Source: an uncultured Prevotellaceae bacterium
Lineage (GTDB): Bacteria > Bacteroidota > Bacteroidia > Bacteroidales > Muribaculaceae
Direction: 5' to 3'
Length of the DNA stretch: 5,254 nucleotides
Assembly: GCA_937892085.1 (NCBI GenBank)
Contig: CALAVD010000462.1
Span: 1-5,254, forward strand
Part shown: positions 1-4,872 of the stretch, in pieces
Layout: every line of letters starts with the position of its first letter
Numbering within the stretch: the first letter of the stretch is position 1
Program-made: the position numbers and the translations under genes
Notes under the pieces: generated by a model
The model's database searches: none
What the model saw: only the letters and a program-made list of their open reading frames with translations
What the model was told of the DNA's origin: nothing

Positions 1-342
1 GTGCGTCTTCCCCGAGCCGACGTCGCCGTGGAGGTAGTAGCCGTGGCCGCCCATGACGAGCCTCGCGACCTCGAGGTTCGGCTCGACGCCCGCGTACCGT
101 TGCGGTATGCCGGACATCGCAACGCGCCTCGCTATGGCCTGCCTCCGGCGATTGCCAGCCGCCCTCTCGATCTCCTCGCGCTCCCTCCTCCTCTGCTCGG
201 TCGCGCCCTCGCAGTCGCAGCCGTACGAGCATCCGTCAGGTCCCGCGCCGACGTACCTCAGCTCGCGACCACAGTACTCGCAGACGCTAGATGCCTGCGT
301 ACTTGGACGCGCGCGACGAGACCACGCTGTTGCCAGCTCCAC
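1..342 (-). CDS. DnaC/IstB-type replicative helicase loader, N-terminal part (cut by window edge)
   Basis: The frame is open for 114 codons on the minus strand and leaves the window at base 1. Taking a GTG start at 340-342, residues 21-44 hold a Cys cluster (C21-x2-C24, then C38-x3-C42-x-C44) like the zinc knuckle at the N-terminus of phage and plasmid DnaC proteins. A basic, Arg/Glu-rich helix follows, then SGIPQRYAG (typical just before the AAA+ domain), then a Walker A motif GDVGSGKT ending at the window edge. The family loads the replicative DnaB helicase onto single-stranded DNA. The start codon is uncertain: GTG at 342 overlaps the end of the upstream gene (stop at 287-289), an arrangement common in phage replication operons, but the frame stays open further upstream. 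The DNA is much richer in GC than the rest of the window. Family assignment is fairly sure; Walker B and the rest are not visible. Confidence 0.8.
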   Translation of the reverse strand, partial: MELATAWSRRARPSTQASSVCEYCGRELRYVGAGPDGCSYGCDCEGATEQRRREREEIERAAGNRRRQAIARRVAMSGIPQRYAGVEPNLEVARLVMGGHGYYLHGDVGSGKTH

Positions 343-1495
343 TCTCCCTCGACCTCCATGTCCTGACCGCCGCCTTCCAGTCACGCATGCGGCTCTTCCC
401 GACCATCCAGCCCTTCGACTCGTAGAAGTCGACGAAGGACGCGCCGTCGAGCAGGTAGCCGACCGACCGCGCGTACTCGGTGACCTCGTCGGGGGTGGGC
501 GGCACGAACGCCGCCGCCCTCGTCGTGCCCTTGCGCTTCCCCTCGTCCTGCCCGACGGGCTGCCCCATGAGGTTGTAACGCTGCCCGCTCTTGAGCTTTG
601 CAGTTTCGGTGAGGGCAACGATGTTGGTGGGAGAGTCGTCCTGCAAGAAGACTTTGAGCATGGGTGCGCCGGTTGTCTCGTCTTGCACCCAAATTTCCTC
701 GTCACGACCCGCTTGCAGCGCCGTGGCAATCGTGCCGTCGGCAATCTGCTCGTCGGTGCACTGCATTTCGGTGGGAATAGTGCCAGGAAATTGCTTAACA
801 TAGCAGTTGGTGTATGTGCCTCTAAATCCATTACCGGAACCATTATAACTGAAAGTTCCTGTTGATAAACAGTTTGTAAGAGTTGCACTGCCACTGTCAA
901 TATAACCAATAAAGCAACCGTTGTAGGAACCGGCACCATTGACAGTTCCAGAGAACATACAGTCGATAAGTGTGAGATTTCCCGACTTCATACATCCCAC
1001 AAGACCTGATGCTTCAACCCAACCTGTGCGAGTTCCCACAATATTCACATCGCCCCACACATTTTCCAAACGAGATGTACCCCAGGAATCAGAAACAATA
1101 CTTGTCGGGTGAAATCCGGCAGAACTTAAAGACCCTGTCACATGAAGATTCTTGATTGTCGCACCATTGATTTTTGCAAAAGGAGCACCAACCGAACTGC
1201 TGCCGATATTCGTGTATGCAATGGTTAGTGTGTGTCCTTGTCCATCGAAAACTCCACGAAAGGCAGGAGAATTTCCGCTCTCACTGTTACTCCCAATCAT
1301 GGTTTGGTCATCGCCGAGGTCGATGTCGGCCGTCATCTTGGCATTAGCATATTGATTGCTATTGTTTACGATAGCCGCAAACTCGCCCCAGTCGGCTGCC
1401 GAGCCGATGAGATAATAGCCGTCGTTGTCCTGCTCTATCGCCCAAGCCGAGAGGCTGGCAAGCAGAACCATCAAGAAAAGTAATGATTTTTTCAT
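287..1495 (-). CDS. Chimeric ORF: secreted GLUG-motif protein joined in frame to a phage replication-protein C-terminus
   Basis: Residues 1-19 are a signal peptide (MKKSLLFLMVLLASLSAWA). The DGYYLIGSA start, the GVFDGQGHTL segment at 81-90, and two repeats of about 30 residues with GLVG at 164-167 and GCFIG at 193-197 match Bacteroidales exported GLUG-repeat proteins, probably cell-surface or adhesin-like. Residues 301-315 (LKSGQRYNLMGQPVG) are the usual start of the C-terminal tail in this family. From about residue 316 the character changes to high-GC DNA encoding FVPPTPDEV, FVDFYESKGWMVGK and MRDWKAAVRTW, a signature I recognise from the C-terminus of phage replisome-organiser (DnaD-like) proteins. 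The partial dnaC-like gene follows in the order expected for that phage operon. So the GLUG protein has lost its own C-terminus and the phage protein its N-terminus. No Shine-Dalgarno is evident before the ATG, as is common in Bacteroidetes. The single product is doubtful; each half is confidently identified. Confidence 0.75.
   Translation of the reverse strand: MKKSLLFLMVLLASLSAWAIEQDNDGYYLIGSAADWGEFAAIVNNSNQYANAKMTADIDLGDDQTMIGSNSESGNSPAFRGVFDGQGHTLTIAYTNIGSSSVGAPFAKINGATIKNLHVTGSLSSAGFHPTSIVSDSWGTSRLENVWGDVNIVGTRTGWVEASGLVGCMKSGNLTLIDCMFSGTVNGAGSYNGCFIGYIDSGSATLTNCLSTGTFSYNGSGNGFRGTYTNCYVKQFPGTIPTEMQCTDEQIADGTIATALQAGRDEEIWVQDETTGAPMLKVFLQDDSPTNIVALTETAKLKSGQRYNLMGQPVGQDEGKRKGTTRAAAFVPPTPDEVTEYARSVGYLLDGASFVDFYESKGWMVGKSRMRDWKAAVRTWRSRESGAGNSVVSSRASKYAGI
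535..580. other. Breakpoint between Bacteroidales DNA and GC-rich phage-like DNA
   Basis: The recognisable Bacteroidales protein tail ends at the codons for MGQPVG (about 551-568). The GC-rich phage-type sequence is already established by the codons that follow (KRKGTTRAAAF). Both proteins are truncated at the same place and nothing resembling an IS end, att core or target duplication is visible. The exact base is unclear because the codons in between are GC-rich on both sides. I cannot tell an assembly or library chimera from real recombination here, but chimera is the simpler reading. Confidence 0.65.
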
Positions 1496-1544
1496 ACAGT
1501 TATGGTTTTAAAGAGTGAATAAAATAGGTTATACGAAGCAAAGC

Positions 1545-1574
1545 GGCACGCGCCGGACTATGCCAGCGTGTGCC
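1545..1574. repeat. GC-rich hairpin downstream of the HepT/MntA operon
   Basis: Arms at 1545-1556 (GGCACGCGCCGG) and 1563-1574 (CCAGCGTGTGCC) pair over 12 positions with one mismatch and one G-T wobble, leaving a 6-nt loop. It lies between repeat A and the start of the GLUG gene. It could terminate the toxin-antitoxin transcript, though no clear T-run follows on the minus strand, or be an outer part of element A that the second copy A' lacks. Confidence 0.45.
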
Positions 1575-1602
1575 GTATATTGAGCAGTAGCGACTGAGCC
1601 GC

Positions 1603-1737
1603 CACCGATTTTGTCAATTAAATCACGAGCAAAGCTCTTGTAATTCGGGGGGGTAATAATATGCTGCAAATCAACGACTTGTGGTAAAATTGCAAGTCGT
1701 TGATAGATTGTGCTGTATGTAGGCAATCGCGCGTCAT
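1603..1737 (-). repeat. Structured repeat A (copy 1), 5 bp after the hepT stop codon
   Basis: This 135-bp element aligns with 4181-4314 with about 22 mismatches and one indel by hand count (about 83% identity). It contains a small nested hairpin (AATTA 1616-1620 with TAATT 1641-1645, enclosing GAGC 1627-1630 and GCTC 1634-1637), a run of seven G, a perfect 12-bp stem (1670-1681 with 1693-1704), and a GATTG/CAATC pair near the right end. Read on the minus strand it carries an open frame (DARLPTYSTIYQRLAIL and on, about 65 codons from a TTG), which is broken by a stop and a one-base shift in the second copy. That, plus compensatory changes in the stem, argues for a DNA or RNA structure, not a protein. 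Possible roles are a recombination boundary site, an RNA element or an operon terminator region; the sequence does not decide. Confidence 0.8.
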
Positions 1738-1741
1738 TTGA

Positions 1742-2116
1742 TTATTCATTATTCTGTTCCCACTGTTCCCAGTCGGTTTCTTTTAATAATCTTGTCACTT
1801 GCTCTTTTAGAGGACGTAGGTCATTTTGAATAACAGCCCATACAATATTACTATCTACTTGGTAGTAACCGTGCACCAAATGATGACGCATATCTGATAT
1901 ATCACGCCAATTGACCTGTGGATTGTTTTCGGTAAAGGGTTTGCTTAATTTATAGGCAGCTTCACCAATTATTAAGGTATAGTACACGATGCCGCCAAAC
2001 AACATTTTGTCGTTTGTCAAATCATCAAACGTAACACCATCAATTCTGTCTAAAATGGTATCAATGGCTTGAAGTATATGTTGCAAGCGATTCTTGTCTC
2101 TAATTGGCTCTCTCAT
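1742..2116 (-). CDS. hepT: HepT-like HEPN toxin (DUF86 family ribonuclease)
   Basis: A protein of 124 residues, the normal length for the HEPN (DUF86) toxin of the HEPN/MNT system. The catalytic RNase motif R-x4-H-x-Y is intact as RHHLVHGY: R77, H82, Y84. In characterised systems HEPN toxins cleave RNA (tRNA in at least one case), and the partner MntA transfers AMP to the Tyr of this motif to silence it; Y84 is the expected acceptor. The N-terminal half (ILQAIDTILDRIDG, then FGGIVYYTLIIGEAAYKLS) fits the all-helical HEPN bundle. The start overlaps the end of mntA by 17 bp, so the two are translationally coupled. Repeat A begins 4 bp after the stop codon. No sign of inactivation. Likely role: stress or phage-defence toxin, or plasmid/island maintenance. 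Confidence 0.93.
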   Translation of the reverse strand: MREPIRDKNRLQHILQAIDTILDRIDGVTFDDLTNDKMLFGGIVYYTLIIGEAAYKLSKPFTENNPQVNWRDISDMRHHLVHGYYQVDSNIVWAVIQNDLRPLKEQVTRLLKETDWEQWEQNNE

Positions 2117-2396
2117 AAATCAAGACTTTATCATTATCTGCCGATTCTCTGGCGAATGGCATTAGGTTGCCTTCAGTTACTAAATCAACAGAACGCCCTA
2201 ATAACCTCTCTAAATCGCCCCACATTCCGAAATATCGGAATCCGATGGGAGTGGTTTGGTCAAGTGCTATTATTAGGTCAATATCACTGTCAGGGGTCTC
2301 CTCGCCACGAGCGAAAGAACCAAAGAGCCATGCTTTCAAGACGGGTTGTGTCTTGAAATACTCGGCAATCGTAGTTTTGATGTCTTGCGTACTCAT
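2100..2396 (-). CDS. mntA: MntA-like minimal nucleotidyltransferase antitoxin
   Basis: A 98-residue protein if started at MSTQDIK. A longer in-frame ATG at 2465 exists but would place the promoter inside the gene, so I prefer 2396. The defining motif G-S-x10-D-x-D is present exactly: G26-S27, D38, D40 (FGSFARGE ... DSDIDL). D71 (SVDLVTEGNL) is the likely third carboxylate that binds Mg. The family is a minimal DNA-polymerase-beta-fold nucleotidyltransferase that AMPylates the tyrosine of HepT using ATP, neutralising the toxin post-translationally. It is the first gene of the operon and overlaps hepT by 17 bp. Immediately upstream is a Bacteroidetes-type promoter, with repeat B beyond it. Confidence 0.93.
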   Translation of the reverse strand: MSTQDIKTTIAEYFKTQPVLKAWLFGSFARGEETPDSDIDLIIALDQTTPIGFRYFGMWGDLERLLGRSVDLVTEGNLMPFARESADNDKVLIYERAN

Positions 2397-2422
2397 GTGC
2401 CAAAAACCTTTTATACCATTTG

Positions 2423-2452
2423 CAAAGATAAACACAATTTTCCAAATGGCAA
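2423..2452 (-). promoter_or_regulatory. Bacteroidetes-type promoter of mntA-hepT
   Basis: On the minus strand a -33 TTG (2450-2452) is followed after 19 nt by the -7 element TATCTTTG (2423-2430), matching the TTG-N19-TAnnTTTG consensus. It lies 27 bp upstream of the chosen mntA start. Only a weak AAAGG precedes the ATG. Confidence 0.75.
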
Positions 2453-2487
2453 TCGAAATAGTCACAGAAAATTGCTACGATTCTGAA

Positions 2488-2615
2488 TTTTGCCGAATAA
2501 GGTAGGGATTTGAGCCGCTGAAGGCCTCTAACCGCTAACCGCTCAACTCTAACCTTTGAGAATCAAAAGAAATAACCGCTTGCGGTCTTTTGATTTTCAA
2601 ACACTGGTGGTTCAA
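2488..2615 (-). repeat. Hairpin repeat B (copy 1), upstream of the mntA promoter
   Basis: This 128-bp element is nearly identical to 5126-5254. Its core is a long hairpin: 15-bp arms 2555-2569 and 2587-2601 (one G-T wobble in this copy), continued by ACCGC/GCGGT (2575-2579 with 2582-2586) around a TT loop, with an asymmetric 5-nt bulge AAATA on the left arm only. To its left are short tandem CTAAC-type motifs and a TTGAGC/GCTCAA pair (2510-2515, 2541-2546). The element starts 35 bp beyond the -33 box of the toxin-antitoxin promoter. It may insulate the operon from outside transcription or be a recombination site. Confidence 0.82.
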
Positions 2616-2646
2616 AGAGTTTGTAGGTCGCGGAGTGCCGGAACTC

Positions 2647-2679
2647 GTGTCCTCAAAAGAACCGTCCCTTTGAGGACAC
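2647..2679. repeat. 33-bp palindromic hairpin H (copy 1)
   Basis: Perfect 11-bp arms (GTGTCCTCAAA and TTTGAGGACAC) flank an 11-nt loop AGAACCGTCCC. The whole 33 bp recurs exactly, in the same orientation, at 4151-4183. The pairing extends by one base on each side in this copy only. Hairpins with a GGGACGGTTCT core are something I recall as a widespread REP-like repeat, possibly moved by Y1 (IS200/RAYT-type) transposases, but I cannot verify that here. Confidence 0.85.
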
Positions 2680-2714
2680 GTGGACTAATCCTGAACATCA
2701 AGAAGTTCTCGCAC

Positions 2715-2978
2715 ATGATACGCAGGGAGAAACAGAGTGTCAATAAAGCCGTGGGACGTGACGGATGGGTGGCATTCCCCAAAGAGTACCGCAGGATGCG
2801 GCTTTACTGGGATAGCAAGAAGAAGAACTATGTCTATGTAGGTGGGGGGAACAAGTTTGTCGTACACCCCAACAAGCAGCTCAACACACCGAGAGAGAGG
2901 GTTGTACTCGTGACAGCGCAAAAATTAAATCCCGATGAGCATTTCAATGGGAAACGCTTCACCGAGATTTATAATTGA
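2715..2978 (+). CDS. Hypothetical protein, possibly 5'-truncated
   Basis: I do not recognise this family. From the ATG at 2715 it encodes 87 residues rich in Lys and Arg, with an aromatic stretch (LYWDSKKKNYVYVGGGNKF at about 37-55) that looks like beta-strands and a turn. No membrane segment, signal peptide or catalytic motif is visible. The open frame continues upstream to 2556 through hairpin H and part of repeat B. Those codons are unlikely to be native, but LILNIKKFSH just before the ATG looks protein-like. The gene may therefore have been longer and been cut at the right edge of H (base 2680). No Bacteroidetes promoter is apparent upstream. It is the only gene here on the plus strand and converges on the ASCH operon. 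Confidence 0.5.
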   Translation: MIRREKQSVNKAVGRDGWVAFPKEYRRMRLYWDSKKKNYVYVGGGNKFVVHPNKQLNTPRERVVLVTAQKLNPDEHFNGKRFTEIYN

Positions 2979-3068
2979 AAGGCTGGCGGGGTTATCGAGT
3001 CACCCTCATGACAATGCCAGTAGTGCATCGTTGCTCCGTCCCAAGTATCATGCGCTCTACCAGCCTTT
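2978..3068 (-). other. tRNA-like inverted-repeat element in the convergent intergenic region
   Basis: Perfect 9-bp arms AAAGGCTGG (2978-2986) and CCAGCCTTT (3060-3068) enclose 73 nt. On the minus strand the inside reads like pieces of a tRNA-Pro gene: TGGTAGAGCGCATGAT, then TTGGGAC, then after about 25 extra bases TCATGAGG, with CATGA/TCATG able to pair as an anticodon stem. The 5' half of the D stem and a proper T arm are missing, so this is not a functional tRNA. It may be a disrupted tRNA remnant, an attachment-site relic or an unrelated structured RNA. Confidence 0.35.
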
Positions 3069-3170
3069 ATGTCACCGCAAAGATAGCGATAATTTCTTAA
3101 ACAGCAAAATATAATGTAATTATTTTCATAAAAACGGTCAATAAGTAAAGATTCTTCATTTTGTAATTGA

Positions 3171-3203
3171 AACGCCGCTTCCCCGTGATGGAGAGGCGGC
3201 GTT
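3171..3203 (-). terminator. Terminator hairpin of the membrane-protein/ASCH operon
   Basis: The arms AACGCCGC (3171-3178) and GCGGCGTT (3196-3203) pair perfectly, and the stem extends inward (TTC with GAG, including one wobble, then a mismatch and two more pairs). The hairpin begins 2 bp after the ASCH stop codon, and TTTCAATTAC follows on the minus strand. The T-run is short but position and stability fit intrinsic termination; it could also stop transcripts from the convergent side. Confidence 0.75.
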
Positions 3204-3205
3204 GT

Positions 3206-3826
3206 TTATAGCTTTTTATCAAGTATCTTGCCTATCGCGAAGATGAAGAACTGCGGTCGCTGGTTGTCGGGGACCTCATCCCGCTCCAGTTCCTCAAGCA
3301 GCTCATCGAACTCATGGCTATTGTAAGCCTCCTGAATGTGTCTCACTGTTTCCCTGGTCACGGCAATCTCCTCCACGGCGGTACACTCCACATCCAAGTG
3401 CCAAGTGTTAGAATAGGAATAGAAATGTATTTTCTTTACCTCTCTAAGTGGCGTGTAGAACTTGTAATCCCGCTCTACCTCGGGGTGCTCGTTGAGGAAG
3501 GCGACTACTCTCTTGTCATACACCCTGCTCGTGTAGAACGGTGACACCTCACGTATCTCGATGGTCTTCTCGCCACTGACTATCTCATGGGCAAACTCTT
3601 TGCGAAGTATAAGGTTGAGTGTGTCTCTCGGCTCTGGAACAGGCGCATTTGGGAAACGCCTGCGGAAGTCCTCTTCGTTACCCGGATTGGGCTTGCCGTG
3701 GCTGAAATTGAACCATATCGTCCTGATGTCGGCGGGGCGCAGTCCTAACTTGGAAAGCTCCCTGTCCCTCTCGCTCTTGGGCTTGTCGCTGGAGAGAATC
3801 TTTTTTATATCTTGGTCTAAACTCAT
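3206..3826 (-). CDS. ASCH-domain (PUA-like) protein
   Basis: A 206-residue protein. At 70-92 it reads LNLILRKEFAHEIVSGEKTIEIR, cut here as LNLILRKEFA / HEIVSGEKTIEIR. The G85-x-K87-x2-E90-x-R92 pattern is the hallmark of the ASCH superfamily, a PUA-like beta-barrel thought to bind RNA or modified nucleotides; some members act as nucleases or hydrolases. The N-terminal 45 residues are charged and helical (KSERDRELSKLGLRPADIR, helix-turn-helix-like in feel), and the C-terminus ends in a strand QFFIFAIGKI typical of domain closure. The start at 3826 is chosen because its ATG overlaps the stop of the upstream membrane-protein gene (ATGA); the longer frame from 3853 lies inside that gene. Function in this pairing is unknown. 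Its setting between toxin-antitoxin units suggests a defence or stress role, which is inference. Confidence 0.75.
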   Translation of the reverse strand: MSLDQDIKKILSSDKPKSERDRELSKLGLRPADIRTIWFNFSHGKPNPGNEEDFRRRFPNAPVPEPRDTLNLILRKEFAHEIVSGEKTIEIREVSPFYTSRVYDKRVVAFLNEHPEVERDYKFYTPLREVKKIHFYSYSNTWHLDVECTAVEEIAVTRETVRHIQEAYNSHEFDELLEELERDEVPDNQRPQFFIFAIGKILDKKL

Positions 3827-4056
3827 GATTGCTGCTGGTTTTTCTCTTTCCATAAATACACGTATGCCGCACTAAGGATTATACCGAATCCATAGGAGCC
3901 AGCGGCGGAAATCAGACCACTGACAATTGCGATGAGACCTGGGATTAAATCATTGTTGAATGCCGCTATAACACCAATTGCACTCCCAATTAAGAAGATG
4001 ATGGGAATGACACTGCAAAAAAGGTCGATGATGGAAAGGATGATTTTCTCTTTCAT
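3823..4056 (-). CDS. Small two-TM membrane protein, first gene of the ASCH operon
   Basis: A 77-residue protein with two hydrophobic segments (about residues 5-31, FCSVIPIIFLIGSAIGVIAA, and 38-67, LIPGLIAIVSGLISAAGSYG onward), a short charged N-terminus (MKEK) and a polar tail (WKEKNQQQS). It is probably an inner-membrane helical hairpin with both ends in the cytoplasm. I do not recognise a family. Its stop overlaps the ASCH gene start by 4 bp (ATGA), so the two are translationally coupled and probably work together, for instance as a membrane effector or anchor with a soluble partner. A Bacteroidetes promoter lies 28-59 bp upstream, so this is a self-contained operon. Confidence 0.75.
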   Translation of the reverse strand: MKEKIILSIIDLFCSVIPIIFLIGSAIGVIAAFNNDLIPGLIAIVSGLISAAGSYGFGIILSAAYVYLWKEKNQQQS

Positions 4057-4083
4057 AATTCATTGTTTTGGTTAATATCTGCA

Positions 4084-4115
4084 CAAAAGTATAACAATAT
4101 GATTTAATGTGCAAA
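4084..4115 (-). promoter_or_regulatory. Bacteroidetes-type promoter of the membrane-protein/ASCH operon
   Basis: On the minus strand -33 TTTG (4112-4115), a 20-nt spacer, then -7 TACTTTTG (4084-4091) match the Bacteroidetes consensus. Hairpin H' lies about 35 bp further upstream, comparable to the distance of repeat B from the two toxin-antitoxin promoters. Confidence 0.75.
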
Positions 4116-4150
4116 TTATTCCTCAACAATCAACTAATCAACTTGGCACC

Positions 4151-4183
4151 GTGTCCTCAAAAGAACCGTCCCTTTGAGGACAC
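4151..4183. repeat. 33-bp palindromic hairpin H' (copy 2)
   Basis: An exact copy of 2647-2679, in the same orientation. Its last three bases (CAC) are also the first three of repeat A', so the two elements abut or overlap exactly where similarity between A and A' ends. This suggests H' arrived at, or recombined into, the edge of A', removing the outer hairpin that accompanies copy 1 of A. Confidence 0.85.
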
Positions 4184-4314
4184 CGATTCTGTCAATTAAA
4201 TCACGAGCGAAGCTCTTGTAATTCGGGGGGTAATAATGTGCTGTCAATCAATGGCTTAGTGTTAAGCCGCAAGCCATTGATAGATTGCTCGGTATGTCGA
4301 CAATCGCGCATCAT
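4181..4314 (-). repeat. Structured repeat A' (copy 2), 6 bp after the GNAT stop codon
   Basis: This 134-bp element aligns with 1603-1737. The left 63 bases are almost unchanged (three substitutions and a G-run of six instead of seven); the hairpin region is more diverged. The main stem pairs 4247-4257 (ATCAATGGCTT) with 4271-4281 (AAGCCATTGAT). Relative to copy 1 one C-G pair has become T-A and one A-T pair has become G-C, both arms changing together. The minus-strand frame seen in copy 1 is interrupted here by stop codons and the shorter G-run. Confidence 0.8.
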
Positions 4315-4320
4315 ATAATC

Positions 4321-4872
4321 TCAAGAATATTGAGCGTCCTTGAATGGTTTGAGGTCAAAGTACAGCAAACGAGTATCCTCATTCTCGTCAGCTTCGGTGA
4401 AAATTTTAAATCCACCTCGCTCTAAATAGAATGGCACTGCAGCGGCATACGCATCTACTGTTATAAATCGGCAACCGGAACGGGCGCTGAAGGCATATAA
4501 CGACTTCACGTAATCAAGAATCTGTTCACCAATACCCTGATGAGCGTAGTTCTCACTGACGGCAAGACGACCGATTTTTATTGCCGGGTAGTGAGTGCGC
4601 TGTTTCTCGTATGGGATTTTGCGATTGATGCGATTACGTGTTTGGCGGTCATCCTCCTCAAATTTTATTGTGTCGTTGAGCAAACTGAAATAAGCCACGA
4701 CTTCGTTTGATTTGGGATTCTGGAGGAGATAGGTGACGGTGAGTAGTTGCTCTTGATAGTCTTTGGCTTCGAGCATAAGGAATTCGTTCAAGTCGTCATC
4801 AGAACTCTTGAACTCCTTAATTTCCGTGTCCTTAGTCAAAAGGCTTAATGTCAACTCCTCTAATGCAATCAT
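4321..4872 (-). CDS. GNAT-family acetyltransferase, probable toxin of a GNAT toxin-antitoxin pair
   Basis: A 183-residue protein, close to the usual length of GNAT toxins. The order fits the fold: an N-terminal strand-helix region with DDDLNEFLMLEA (24-36), YFSLLNDTI (61-69), IKIGRLAVSENY (98-109) as strand beta4, the acetyl-CoA loop AHQGIGEQIL (110-119) giving G113-x-G115, and VPFYLERGGFK (146-156) with Y149 at the position of the catalytic tyrosine of TacT-like toxins. The first position of the Q/R-x-x-G-x-G/A motif is Ala (A110), a small departure. Toxins of this type acetylate aminoacyl-tRNA and stop translation; that substrate is family knowledge, not visible here. The start overlaps the stop of the 52-aa gene by 4 bp (ATGA). 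A plain metabolic GNAT is possible, but the coupled small gene favours a toxin. Confidence 0.85.
   Translation of the reverse strand: MIALEELTLSLLTKDTEIKEFKSSDDDLNEFLMLEAKDYQEQLLTVTYLLQNPKSNEVVAYFSLLNDTIKFEEDDRQTRNRINRKIPYEKQRTHYPAIKIGRLAVSENYAHQGIGEQILDYVKSLYAFSARSGCRFITVDAYAAAVPFYLERGGFKIFTEADENEDTRLLYFDLKPFKDAQYS

Larger units (their letters stand above)
1603..2615 (-). mobile_element. Putative cassette 1: B - mntA - hepT - A
   Basis: This unit of about 1 kb is defined by the repeats shared with 4181-5254. In transcript order it runs repeat B, promoter, antitoxin, toxin, repeat A. Gene content differs completely from the second unit while flanks, spacing and orientation are the same. No recombinase is present in the window, so mobility is inferred only from the repeated architecture. 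Confidence 0.45.

Noticed and set aside
381..692. Minus-strand frame of 103 codons (Arg/His-rich) overlapping the chimeric ORF
   Set aside because: It is a shadow of the GC-rich phage coding region in another frame; the composition is unlike a folded protein and the overlapping frame has clear family motifs.
53..865. Long plus-strand frame of 270 codons over the GC-rich left end and the GLUG gene
   Set aside because: It lies opposite two recognisable minus-strand proteins (dnaC-like and the GLUG/phage ORF), has Arg/Pro/Leu-rich composition typical of antisense frames in GC-rich DNA, and crosses the breakpoint.
2397..2465. N-terminal extension of MntA to an ATG at 2465
   Set aside because: It would cover the TATCTTTG promoter element, and the extra hydrophobic residues are not part of the minimal nucleotidyltransferase fold.
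2521..2554. Short CTAAC-type tandem motifs in repeat B as a CRISPR or direct-repeat array
   Set aside because: The units are only 6-8 bp, imperfect, without unique spacers; they are part of the B element in both copies.
1603..2615. Canonical integron attC sites in A or B
   Set aside because: I looked for RYYYAAC paired with GTTRRRY at the outer edges of the hairpins. Only partial matches occur (GTTGAGC on the minus strand in B, and repeated GTTAGAG with a wrong last base), and not in the required arrangement. The cassette idea therefore rests on architecture, not on attC core sites.
2978..3068. Functional tRNA gene
   Set aside because: The 5' D-stem arm and a normal T stem-loop are missing and the anticodon loop region is far too long, so only a tRNA-like remnant can be proposed.
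3314..3875. Plus-strand frames of 76 and 104 codons opposite the ASCH gene
   Set aside because: They are antisense to a gene with a recognisable ASCH motif, coupled start, promoter and terminator, and have no supporting signals of their own.
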